A stretch of DNA of 64,000 bases from the NCBI GenBank assembly GCA_032622095.1, contig CP136069.1:37548194-37612193 (forward strand), given 5' to 3'. Below are positions 11,205 to 23,900 of the stretch, piece by piece. The DNA is from Siphonodentalium dalli. Lineage: Eukaryota > Mollusca > Scaphopoda > Gadilida > Siphonodentaliidae. The notes below the pieces were generated by a model that saw only the letters and a list, made by a program, of their open reading frames with translations, ran no database searches and was not told the origin of the DNA. The first letter of the stretch is position 1; each line of letters starts with the position of its first letter. A program made the position numbers and the translations under genes.

Positions 11205-11815
11205 GCTTGTTGCGCCCTCCGGGTGTATACTCAGCTAGATATTCTTGGTGTATAGTGGTCGCATGGGGGTTTTATTTATAGAAATGGGAATTTTTGAGAC
11301 ACAATAAACGTTGTAGTGCTACGCCGAGTCCGAGTCCGGTAAAATGTGTAGTTGGGAATTTCAATTTCGTTTAATGTCGTTTACATTATTATGTCAATAA
11401 TGTTGATTTTTGGTTTGTGATAAGCTATGCCAATTACAAATAGAAGAATTGCGCCCTCCGGGTGTATAATCATCTAGAGATTCTTGATGTATAGTGGTCG
11501 CATGGGGGTTTTATTTATAGAAATTGGAATTTTTGGGACACACTAAACGTTGTAGTGCGACGCCAAACAGAGTCCGAGTCCGGTAAAAGGTGTAGTTGGG
11601 AATTTCAATTTCGTTTATTGTAGTTTACATATGTCAATAATGTTGATTTTTGGTTCGTGATAAGTTATGCTAATTACAAATAGAAGAAATGAAAAAGATC
11701 ATTTGTAAGTCTTATTTAAACTTTTATCGACATTTTTCGTTCCGCAGTTCTAGTCGGATTGTCGGAGACAACCGAGTCAGCCACCTGTTCGTTAATTAGG
11801 CGCTGATCCGTGTGA
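11205..11815 (+). repeat. 242-bp tandem duplication (third copy at 38.3 kb)
   Basis: Units begin 'ttgcgccctccgggtgtata' at about 11209 and 11451 and share 'ggtcgcatgggggttttatt', 'gggaatttcaatttcgttta' and 'ttgatttttggtt'. A third diverged copy is at 38260-38610, including the 3' extension 'aatttgtaagtcttat'. Confidence 0.8.
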
Positions 11816-11849
11816 AAATTTACAGTAGGACCCTATTTTCTTGTACAGT

Positions 11850-12200
11850 TTTCAAAATGTTCTCACACCGGGCCGATGAACCATGGCCAGCCCGGTGTGT
11901 CCTGCTCTCTTGTTCGTAGTCGTGTGTATTTGTCTAGAGTTAGACCACTAGATGTTAGGATTTATGCAATGTTTCAGGTTAAAATATCTGAATGTTATCA
12001 TACCGGGAATATAGAACCATGGTTTATGAGTATATAGGATATTAGGCCTGAGCACTGAGGTGCAAGGGGTGGAATGGAATTATTCAAAACTTGTGTTTGG
12101 TCTGATTCTGATTCAAGGGGGGGGGGGGTGCAATTGGAATTTGCCAAGGTCGACACCCCCCAACGGAGACCCTGACCCTCTATAGCCACGTCCCTGCGTG
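11850..12200 (-). repeat. Dispersed repeat, inverted relative to 49.4-49.8 kb
   Basis: 'ccatggccagcccggtgtgt', 'gggaatatagaaccatggtt' and 'gaccctctatagccacgtcc' are found as reverse complements at 49430-49780. A G-run lies at 12117-12128. Confidence 0.65.
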
Positions 12201-12760
12201 ATGTATTTTAAATTGATCGAGTGTTGGAGCTTCAACAGCGAAGTCTGGCAGAGAGTTCCAGCTATTTACCACCATCTGCGTGAAGAAATATTTTCCTACC
12301 TCCTTGTTAACAGTGCGCATCTGTAGCTTTTTATTGTGTCGTCTTGTTCTTCCTGATGAATATTTTTTCTAATAGGTCACATGCATTGATATTGTAATGA
12401 CCATTCAACAGTTTATATACCTCGATTAGATATCCTCCAAAATCTTCGATATGTAAAGACATCAGATTGAGTCTATCATTCGGTCTCGGTAGCATAGAGT
12501 TTTGATTTGAGGAACTAATTTCGTTGCTTTTCTTTTTATTTTCTCTAACTCAATGCTTTGATATTTGTGATGCGGGCTCCATGCAGAGTTACAGCATTCG
12601 ATGATAGGGCTGACCATGCTTACGTAGAGCGATCGGAAAGTATCGATGTCCAAGTTCGTGAAAGTTCTATTGACTATGCCGATGATTTTAGAAGCTTTAT
12701 TGTTTTAGGATATTGTAGGAAGGCTAATCTGGCCGTGTCAAATTGAGCTATAGCGATGGA
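12200..12760 (-). pseudogene. LINE reverse transcriptase C-terminal fragment
   Basis: Reverse strand: LYVSMVSPIIECCNSAWSPH, then ELEKIKRKATKLVPQIKTL and YRDRM, followed after a frame change by RHNKKLQMRTVN, GKYFFTQMVVNSWNSLP and a DQFK tail. This is the conserved end of the thumb/C-terminal region of jockey/CR1/L2-type non-LTR reverse transcriptases. Frameshifts and the missing catalytic region show it is a decayed 5'-truncated copy. Confidence 0.85.
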
Positions 12761-13219
12761 ATATCTCGCAGGACACATTTCGGGTTTTCGCGGGGTGTGT
12801 ATTCGCTAGATGTTTGATAGTTGCAATATATATGTAACTATTATGACCACGTTAATTGCTTTCGATGTTTAGGTATGAATAATGCCTGGGCCACTCTTGA
12901 AGATTTTATGGCGGGAAGACAATGCCTCCGATTAGTAGATTTTTGGTCCGCATTTAGAGGCTTTCTGGTGTGGAGAATGAGAAATCTTTTGAAGGATTAG
13001 TTGTTTTAACGGAATGCCTAATAATATGATCGTGAGGGCGCTACTAGTGATTTTATATTATAATTTATATTTAATATGATCTTTAGGGGCTACCATGTCT
13101 GATTATGGTTTTATAGTAATATGATACACTCTTAGAAAAGAGGACGAGGAACCAAGGCGTAGAACAATTAGACGGTTCTTCGTGGCTCAAACACAGTTGT
13201 AGAACCTAAATTACATACA

Positions 13220-13230
13220 TTTACTGCTGT

Positions 13231-13262
<32 letters not shown>

Positions 13263-13283
13263 TCATCATCATCGTCGTCGTCG

Positions 13284-13322
<39 letters not shown>

Positions 13323-13545
13323 TCATCATCATCGTCGTCGTCGTCATCATCATCATCATCATCTTCATCAAAATCATCATCATCATCATCATCATCAAAA
13401 TCATCATCATCGTCGTCATCATCATCATCATCATCATCTTCGTCATCATCCTCGTCGTCGTGCAGCATGGTTATCATTATTATAGCCGTCTGATTCGTCG
13501 TCGTCGTCATCATAATAATCATCATCTTGATCATCATCATCAATA
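13220..13545 (+). repeat. (TCA)n/(TCG)n microsatellite
   Basis: About 320 bases of TCA and TCG triplets, with AAAATCATCATCATCGTC sub-blocks repeated about every 60 bases (13258, 13319, 13369, 13398). On the reverse strand it reads as poly-Asp or poly-Met. The 60-base super-period implies secondary duplication of an interrupted microsatellite. Confidence 0.95.
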
Positions 13546-13549
13546 TACA

Positions 13550-14820
13550 TGCCGAATATTTTTCTTCCGATCGATGCGGGGGTGGGGGTTCTGCAGAAAA
13601 AGTCCAGACACACTCATATCACTTGATTTTGTACTGTGATTACCCGTTGCATCATTTCTGGATGTGATATGCCCATATTAGTGATTACAGAACAGGTTGA
13701 CGCTTAAGATTGTGTTATACCGGTGCATGCTGCCCAGCTGTGTAGTTATTGAGTTGGCTGGTTGTTTTAACCTACTTCAAGCAATGATGCATATCATTTC
13801 ATGTCAAAGACACATGCTTTTTAATGATACATGTAGTATATATTAGAGCCTATATCCCACTCCCAAACCCTATCACATGTACTTCAGACAGTAGCTATCA
13901 AGCTCTTATTCTTTCTCTGTATTTATATTAGTCAACATCCAAGTAAATAAGTATGTACCTGCAGTCCTATACATGGCTACACATATAAAACATATAACCA
14001 ATATGGAATGTCAAAATATACATCCGCATGTCAACAGTATAACATTATAACAAAAAATGTAAATATCATCTTGCCCTCTGAGCCTTTTACACCAGTCAGA
14101 GGATACCAAAACCATTTTATGTTGTATATGATGGTAGACCTGGTCACACATGAGCAATCAAACAATCACTGACATACTGCTCAGTCCATTATGATGACAC
14201 ATGGAATTCATTGGTCAAGAAACACTGTATGTGCACATGCACCATTAGAATTGTGAGGTGATTGTTATAGGCCTTAGGTCTATGGTGAAAGCCCTATATA
14301 TACAATGCATATCTTTATTCACTCAGAAGTTTTTCAATGTCGGAAAAAAGATGGGAAGCAGATACCTATGGGAACTTTTTGTTGTTGTTGACGATTTTGC
14401 TTCCGATCAAGTTATTACCATTCAACATTCAACTGTTTTGGGTTGTTTTAATATGTTGGGATATGCTAAATAGTAATTGCTGGAAAGAACCAGGATGATA
14501 AAATTTTATTGCACATTATTCTGATTTATTTACTAATTTTAGTGGGTGGATCCCAAAACGTTGGCCTGGAAAACATAAAACAAAATTGCACAGATGGTGG
14601 GGGTGGGTGGTCAGGTAACGGGAATTATTGTTTTCAACCTTGTGTCTGCAAATTTTGTCACAACCCCCCCCCCCCCCCAGCATCCGATAGATGCATGGTT
14701 CTTTGTTCCAAAAGTATCAACATAGTTTTTTATTCCAAATATCTTCAAATTGTTTGATTATACGTGCATAATATAAACAAGAGGTATTTATAATTAACTT
14801 GAATATAACGTTGAAACCCA
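13550..14820. other. Intergenic or intronic, no supported gene
   Basis: Unique-looking AT-rich sequence. Frames at 14258-14473 and 14509-14757 have no motif; the latter runs through poly-C at 14666-14679. It directly precedes the first firmly placed exon, so it may hold an intron or the gene's upstream region. Confidence 0.4.
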
Positions 14821-14826
14821 TTTCAG

Positions 14827-14936
14827 CTGCAGTGTATGTTTGCCATAACCAAGTGGAAATGGCCGCTCGGGATCCAGAAATGTCGCGTATGTTAGCAGCG
14901 TTTTTTCGTGCAAGGAATGATGATTGTCTGATTTGT
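14827..14936 (+). CDS. HELZ2-like: HELZ2-like exon 1 seen (helical N-terminal segment)
   Basis: Acceptor tttcag at 14821-14826 (a second AG at 14831-14832 gives the same phase) and donor GTAAGT at 14937. Entry phase is 1, exit phase 0. The reading is VYVCHNQVEMAARDPEMSR followed by MLAAFFRARNDDCLIC, an amphipathic helical stretch ending in a Cys-x-x-Cys pair. The phase matches the next exon at 18426 exactly. The segment resembles the TPR-like N-terminal part of invertebrate HELZ2-like proteins, but no diagnostic motif is present, so the assignment rests mainly on phase, splice sites and position. Confidence 0.6.
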
Positions 14937-17900
14937 GTAAGTATATTATAGACGCAATAATTATCATAAACGCATCAAATGAAATGATTATGGTATAATG
15001 TATAATACATATAATCAATTGGGCTATTTTACGGGCTATTTTACGGGCTATTTTATGTTGGACGGATCGGCCAAAACAGATCAGGAGATCTCAGACAGAG
15101 ATAGAGTTATCGCGCTTGCTACGATCCGAACTTTTCCGCTCGTACCCAAGCGACATGCAGAGTCAGTCTATGTGGGGCTTATATACCGCTGCCCACACCA
15201 ACACGGAATGTGAAGAAATGTCGCATTTATTTATTTGAGACTTTTGTAGGTTACAATTAATTCTGCATCATTCTTAGAAACTGAACTGTCCATATTCATT
15301 TGAAAGTGGTTTAGGACAAGCCAGCGTTCAGACATCGTGTAGCGAGGGGACTGATTCTCTGTTTTGCAGCTTTGCTCGCACCAAGGCAAAATGTCAGATA
15401 TGTATTGTACCAGAAAATTCGAAACAAAAATCAATATTAATTGCTAGAAGCGTTTCCGGACAGGAGTCTTCGGTCCATATTTATTATTTTATACAGCAAA
15501 TTATATAAAAAACGTATAGCAAGAGATAGGCCATATATGAGGAACAATATCCCGTCAGACACACTCCGATATAATGATAAGGTTAAAGCCTACTTTGATG
15601 GGAAGTATATGTACATGTAACTCCTTAAGAATATCGTGGGGTACCCTATATGTATATTAGCTGTATATATAATTTTCTACTATTATGACCCATAATAAAA
15701 AGCTCGTTTATAATATATAGAGAATACCAAGAGTTTTTGTTTGAATATCGAAATATCTCATGAGTGTCTGGAAAGATATAACGATTTTCACGAGCGGCTG
15801 CTTTCCAAACACGAATTAAATGTTTCAGGTATTCAAAAACAAAAACAAAACCTGTAGATATTCCTTTTATTGTAAGCGCCTTATTAATGCTCCAAGGTGC
15901 TAAATTAGTGATTGCTCATAATTTTCTTCTCATATCTCATGCATTTGCCGGCTAATTCTGTTTCTTATCATTTGGTTTGTGACCAGTGATGATGGTGGAG
16001 AAATATTAAGGAAAAACATCATCTTCGCGTATACGGCAGTGCAAATAGAACCATTTTTTCGGGTTTTGTTGCCACCACTCTTCTTATATGAAAAGGCCAT
16101 GGAATTCGTTTCTTAAACGATTTGTTTATGACCAGCGATAGCAGGATAATAATTGAAGAAAAAAAAACTGTGCAAAAAAAGAATGTGCAAATAAAACTAC
16201 ATTTTGGAGTTTTTTTTATAGGGTACTTACAAAAATCCCCTTCTAAAATGAAAATGCCAGGAATTTTCGTTTCAGAAATTGTGTATGATTGATTAAAAGT
16301 TAAAATGGAAGTTATTTTTTGGGTTCTTGTGGGGTCTCTGGCCCTAAACGCCGGGAATGCGGAACTCAAGAAATCGGATTTCTTTGAACGTTCTTGATGT
16401 GGAACAAATCTGGGGCATCAAACTTTTCGTATATACGCGATTGTGCAAAAAGAACCAAACAGGCTCTCGGATTATATATTTTGTAAAGGCGTGGTGGTGT
16501 GCACTGGTGTTGATTCGCCTTATATGCATGTGTTTACTGAGATATACTGTACATGACATGCTTTGCATAATACATTTTTTTTATAAATCCCGAAACAGCT
16601 GAGCCTATTTTGTAGATACCCGTCTGTCATTTGCAGAATGAGGTCACCAGAGGGTGAATTTGGCGATGCTATCCCACACAGCGGGATAGCATCACCAAAT
16701 TCACCCTCTGGAAACCTCATTCTGCTTAGGCTTCATCTTATGGGAAGTATCTATAGTATCAAATTAAGATTGTTTTAAGTTACATTTCCCTTCTAGGAAG
16801 TTTCTATATTCCCTAATTTTCAGAAGATAAAATTCGTAATTGAGGTGCCCAATGGGTGAATACCACCAATTTCAACAGGGGAACTTCAATCTCATCCTAG
16901 GTCTGCCATATCAGTTGAGGGCCTAAGCAGAATGAGGTCCCCAGAGGGTGAATTTAGTGACGATAGCCCGCTATGCGGGATAGCATCACTAAATTCTCCC
17001 TCTGGGGACCCCATTCTGCAAATGACATACACGCTATTTGCAAGCTTGAGTCTTGGACTACAGAAACTGTATGTACATGTATACCATCCTCACGACTAAC
17101 AACAACACATCGACGGTCTTGGAATGGGTCCAAAGGAGTGCCACTAAACTGATAATTAAAGTATATCGCCGGTTAGGGGAAACATAATCGAAACCTATGA
17201 ACTCACCCGGGGATATACTCATAAACGTTATTAGTATATATATTCTTTAATTATCCTCCGAGATCGAAGATTAACAAAAATATTACATACATGTATAACA
17301 TATTTACAAGGGATATCTGAAAGAGAAAACACATATTAGTTTATGGAATAAGCAACGTCAGAGACGACAGTGGTATATAATTATATATGTGTGCATAGTA
17401 TGGTTGGTCGACGGTCGTATATACTCAGAACGATGTAATCAGATATCAAAGGTTTGTTAAGCTCCAGCGACCTTGTATTAATATACAGAGCGGTATTAAC
17501 GGGTATCTAGGGGTATAATTTCCAAATATTTGCTGCTAAACGTGAGTTTAAATGTACTCAATCCGATCAGACGGTCCCCATATCATCACGATACAACAAC
17601 AGCATTTCTTCAAAATACGCTTTAGTTATCAGAATCGATTAATTGCAACACCATAATGCTAACCTTTGTCTACTATGGTATCAAATTTCCCAAAAACGTG
17701 TTATTAGCCATCAACATATTGTTCAACGAAATATGGCCGTATTATCACTTGAGTATCACGAAATTTGGTGGCCGTATTACCACCTGATTTTAGAGTTATC
17801 AATCTTCATCCGCAATTTTGTCCGAGATCGTCGGTTTGACAAATCTTTTCTGGACCACAAATAATTGCTCATCTCGAGAAATAACAAACTTCAAAAATCG

Positions 17901-20900
17901 ATATCTAATCACTCTGAGCTTTGATGGGTGACGGGTTCCTCGACTCAAATAAAATATTTTTACCCCCCCCCCCCAAGCCAAAGAAATAGTAATTTGGGAG
18001 TGTTAATTCGGATAATGCATCTTTAAACAGCAAATCATCAGGCGGAACCTAGACGTGCATGAAGGCTTGGTGAACCTAGACGTGCATGAAGGCTTGATGA
18101 ACCTAGACGTGCATGAAGGCTTGATGAACCTATATTTCTTCACAGAGCGCGCGTTCTTAAACAGGGGAATAACCTAACGAAATTAGTGATTGAAGCCGAG
18201 AACCTCAGCACTTTCAAAGTGTGATATTGAACGCACTTTGTGATCAACAGTTATTGTGATTTATTGCCGATAGTTCAAGTTATGTTATGTTATGTTATGT
18301 TATGTTATGTTATGTTATGTTATGTTATATAATGCACCATCAAAAGTTTATTATAAATTAGGGATTATCTGATGTGAAATGTATTGTACGGTCGAATAGT
18401 ACGCTTGTGTTCTTTGGTATTTCAGCTCGCCGATGGGTTGATTGGAACAATTGAGTTGGGGTTGAAGGAAACAGGCTTGCAGTTTTCTCGCTCGCAATAT
18501 TTTGCCTCCACACTTGAATTGTGTCTGGGTCTGATCGTCCATGTCAAGCAAGCGACGTCAACGTCGAGAAGAGAGCTCGCTCTGAAGCTTGCCCTAAAGA
18601 AGAAGTTTCTGAATTTCTTGCCTCATACTGTCTTGAAGGTATTTATATCTATCAAACTATCATTACAATCACTTTGATGCCTGAGCGTTTAAACATTTTG
18701 ATAAAAAAAAATTAATACCTTTCAAATTTAAAAAAAAAAAAAAATCCAAATTTTGAAAAAAATAACGCCATTATTAACATCTGCCAATGTACACAGGGTC
18801 ACAACACCACATTTGGCTGAAATTCTTCGAGGGGTTCAGAGGGGTTTGGGGGAAAATCCGGACAGACAGACAAATCATGCCATGAATCTCAACCCTGGCT
18901 AACGCCCGTAGACCGGCGTAAGCCAGGGTAAAGATGCATGGCATGATCTAACAGACAGACAGACAGATCTTAGATCTTACTCTTTTATATATATATAGTA
19001 CTAGCCGATGAGCCCGACGTTGTCCGGGCTATTCAAAAACCAAATATCAAGTCGATAGCTCCACCCGTTTCCGAGATCTGGTCTGCGCATGCGCGAAGAT
19101 GGCGTCGCACGGGCTCGGCGACCCGATAAAATTCGTATCCGGGGCAAGATACATTAACATACAAAATTTCAAGTCGATAGCTCCACCCGTTTCCGAGATC
19201 TCGTCTGCGCATGCGCGAAGCTGGCGTCGCACGGGCTCGGCGACCCGATCAAATTCGTATCCGGGGCAAGATACATTCACATACCAAATTTCAAGTCGAT
19301 AGCTCCACCCGTTTCCGAGATCTCGTCTGCGCATGCGCGAAGCTGGCGTCGCACGGGCTCGGCGACCCGATAAAATTCGTATCCGGGGCAAGATACATTC
19401 ACATACCAAATTTCAAGTCGATAGCTCCACCCGTTTCCGAGATCTCGTCTGTGCACGCGTGAAGCGGGCGACGCACGGGCTCGCCAATACGACAACGACG
19501 ACCGCCTGGTCAAACTACACGTCCCGATCGGTCGAGAATCGTAGATTTGTATAAATGACATACAGACAGACAGACATACAGACAGAGGTCTTCAAAATAT
19601 ATATGAGACTAGCCGATGTGCCCAACGTTGTTCGGGCTATTCAAAAACCAAATTTCAAGTCGATAGCTCCACCCATTTCCGAGATCTCGTCTGCGCATGC
19701 GCGAAGCGGGCGCCTCACGGGATCGCCAATACGATAACGTCCACCGCCTGGTCAAACTACACACACGTACCAAGTTTCGTCCCGATCGGTCGAGAATCGT
19801 AGATTTGTATAAATGACAAACATACATACAAACATACAAACAGAGGTCTTCAAAATATATATGAGAATTCTGGTTGGTGGAGCGTATGACCTAAAATAAA
19901 TTTGTAACAATGCGACTTTTATATAATTCTGTGCGGCGGTATCGTGGGAAAACATTTCCGCTAAAATCCTCCTTGTGGGAAAAACAATCATGATTCAAGA
20001 TGGAGACCAAGATTGCTATCGACTAAGTATCGAGTACTGCGTTTTTAGGCTATATCTAATAAATGTACACTATAAGTCAGAACAAGTTTGGTGTCCTTCG
20101 GTGCGACAGGGCCTAAGAAAACATATTCAAAATCTGCTTTGGTGGAAGCTAAGATGGTGTCCCAGATGGTCACAGAACAAAAACAAAAACAGTAGAAGAG
20201 TTGTAAACAAGTATAATATATAAATTAAAATGAAATCATTGGGGCCCAAAATGCCTCTCAAAATAGAAGATGGCCTTCAATATGGTCGCCGAAATAAATT
20301 ATGCATGACTCATGCATATTTCGTTACTAGAGTGAATACTCACTTTGGTTTGTTCATATGATATGTCCGCTGTCTAATCATCAGTGTTCACGTGCTAGCT
20401 TGTCATGAGATAAGATGGATATTCTGTTTTTATAGTAACACGCCATAATAATGAACACACCACGCAACATGGTTACACAAATGGTTCTTGGAATGAATGA
20501 ACAGAATTGACAAAGTACGTGGTTCTGCAAAAAATATACCGGCTTATTAACACATACATGTATGTGACCCGCGAATAGTTAAATCCAAACTTGCTGTCAT
20601 GAAGGCTAGGTATATTATATATTATTTTTTGACGTTTCTGTAATGACTCATATTACTAACCAGCAACCATATGGAGCACAAAATAAGAAATATAAATATT
20701 AGTTGAAATATCAACGCCTTTACACAAAGTGCTATTGTCGCTCTCTGTCCCAATATATTGTTATTTGTGATATCAACATATGGATATCTACCATAATTTC
20801 GTTCAATGATATTCATTGTACCTCAATTTATGTTACCATATACAGTAATGCTCTAAGTAATCGACTCCTTAACCACAGCAGAATTATGGGTAACTTTTCA

Positions 20901-23900
20901 GGATTTAGTCGGAAATATGGCTTATTGCCATTCATCGGAAAGCCGCAGGCGCTCGTATATAGATAGTACCCACCCACCACCCCATCCTACCACCCATAGT
21001 ATCTTATGCGCCGCAGGCGCTCGTATATAGGTAGTAACCACCCACCATCCCATCCCGCCACCCATAGTATCTTATGCGCCGCAGGCGCTCGTATATAGGT
21101 AGTACCCATGCACCCACCACCCCACCCCGCTACTCATAGTATCTTATGCGCCGCAGGCGCTCGTATATAGGTAGTACCCACCCACCACCCCATCCTGCCA
21201 CCCATAGTATCTTATGCGCCACAGGCGCTCGTATATAGGTAGTACCCACCCACCAACCCATCCCGCCACCCATAGTATATTATGCGCCACAGGCGCTCGT
21301 ATATAGGTAGTGAATGGATCCTGAAAAGTTACCCATAATTCTGCTGAGGTTAAGGAGTCGATTACTTAGAGCATTACTGTATGTCATTGTACAAATGGTC
21401 ATAGCGACGTCTGGACGATTAATTGTATGGTCAGAATAGTAATAATCAGCCATGTTGTAATATTGCAATAATTATCATAAGTTATATTATATTAAATTTT
21501 ATGAGATAGCCCCCGTTGATGTTGGTCATTTCCATTGGGGCGCTACATGGTTATATGTTAAAATACACCCGAAATCATAACTTCATTTCGTCTTTAAAGT
21601 GGTTAATTGCCAACATTATTGCACAAATCTAAATTTCAGCACATTATACTTTGCCAGCCAAAGTTGTTTGAAAACAGGCAATTTAACTGAAAATATGCGT
21701 GGATATAAACATTAAGGTGAACAAAGAATTCTTAATGCAACAAGCGATTGACTCAGTCGCTGATTGATAGAACCCATCTGATAATAATTATTTATATATT
21801 TATATGTCAAATTTAGGGTTATTTAAAGTGCATTCCTTATCCTCCAGGTCGCTGAGATAAATGGTTGTCCAAATGAAGTTGCGCGATGTATAGACAAAGT
21901 ATGCGTCCAAAGTAAGTGTATATTCTGAATATAAACATTAAACTATACAAAGATATATAAGAATTTATATGAGGTACTGTATAATTACATTGACTTAATT
22001 TATAATTATATAGTATAATGTCATAATGTCTTCATGTCTATATTTGTGCGTGAAGAAATATATCACAATGTATGGGGCAGTGGATAGTATGCATGCGGTA
22101 CGGCAATGTTCAGTCTCCTGCTATGCTGATCCGACCACACTATAAGTTTATTGTTAATCTCCTCAATTTTGGATAGCGTTTGTACAAATGACAAGTATAT
22201 TCATGTTTTATAAATATGGTTGCAACTGTTATACTAATCACATTATTAATCACAATATTAATCTTACAGTGTTTACGCCATGTCACACGCATGCGACCAA
22301 GTTCTGACATTTTCAATTTTCAAGTGTCAGCGAGGTCGGAGATAATATAATATAGAATTTAGAAATGGGAAGGCATACACAGAGTTGCCTGAATACCAGT
22401 TGCCCTTTTAAACCTGAATAGCAATATCACATGCGTGTGGCCAAGCGAAATAAAACTTCCAAAAAAAATATTTACTGGACATCAAAGTTGAATATTGGAA
22501 CATGAGAATATGTGTCGTCATATTACCTTATCGAGTGGAATTAGACAAATGTTTCAGACATCGAATTCAGAAAGTAGCATATATCACATGAAAATGGCCT
22601 GTCTAAGAAACTGGAAATAAATTAGTTACTAGTAGTGTATGTTATTGTTACTAAGAAATTGTTATTTCCTTCATCTACTGAATAAGTTCGTAATGTGATT
22701 ACAATTGTCTCACTGTTTTATAAGTAAGTTGTTTGTGTGTTCCGCTCAATGAGTCGTTTGCATATAGGAGAAATGTAGATGTGGAGTAAATGATTTTGTC
22801 AAGCTAGAGGCAAGTCCAGTTCACATGTTGGAGAGCAGAACCGAAAAACAGAGCGAATAAATTGTCCGAAGATAGGCGAGACATCAGCAGGTATGTTTGT
22901 TTTCCACAATGGTTGACGTACTCCAGTATTGTTTCCGTGCAGATATTAACAGATGAGACTGGCAGGAGAACATAATGTGCATTAGTTCATTTTCGTACAG
23001 CATGGACAACAACACACAGAAACATTTGTTGACAAGGGTAGTTCGGTTCAATAGTTATACCATATTCATATACTTTACGGAGTGCTATATGCGCCTATGA
23101 ACTGCAGTATGTCCCATATCTGCGACTGATTAAGCGGATTGTGATGGGTCAATGACAGTACTTTCAGCCGTGGATAAGAAACAACCACTGAAAGCCAAGA
23201 GTTGGACTATTATTGCATAACGAAGTCTTTTGCTAACGTCTTCCATGCATCCTTCGATGGAAACGTACATTCGTCCATAAAGTTGAAAAGATAAGGAGCT
23301 GGAATATTTCTTGAGTAAAGCCTGATGTAGATCTATTGAAGAGACGTCGTTGGTGAGACTTAGGAAGAAACAATTTAAGTGGTCTGGTGACGCATGGGCA
23401 GGTGGATGAGTTTGCCAAGGAAGCAGAGTTTTCTTCTGTGTATTAGCTGTTCTATTGGGATTATTCCTAGTAATCCAAGCGATAATCTTGTGCAAGCTCT
23501 CTTCTGGGGTGTTTGTATACGTTATCCACACGTCCGAAGTGACCTCTCCGTGATGGGGAGACTCGATGAGTATTCCAGTGGGAACAACTCACACCCATAC
23601 AGAGCCTTCGGCAACACTACACATTTCAGAATTTCTCGAAGGGTTCCCAGTGTCTAAAGAAGTGTTTGTTTTCCGTGCAATGGAGAAACATGTTTTCCGT
23701 AGTTGCAAAGATACAATGGTCCCCTGTGTTCGTCCGTTTGCGAATTTATTCTGAGATATGTCAACATGAATAGTTTCTGTATTCTGTGGCATATTGTTTG
23801 GCCCCAAACAACAAGATCTATTGGATTTAGAATAGCCGGACTTGGATTCGTTAAACACAACGATGTTGCTTTTAGTATAAGAAAAAGAACAACGCCACTT

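Noticed and set aside
13168-13543. Reverse-strand poly-Asp and poly-Met frames
   Set aside because: They are translations of the TCA/TCG microsatellite.
19000-19035. Active hammerhead ribozyme at the array head
   Set aside because: The CUGAUGA side has a substitution and the GAAA side is missing, so activity cannot be supported; only a possible origin is noted.
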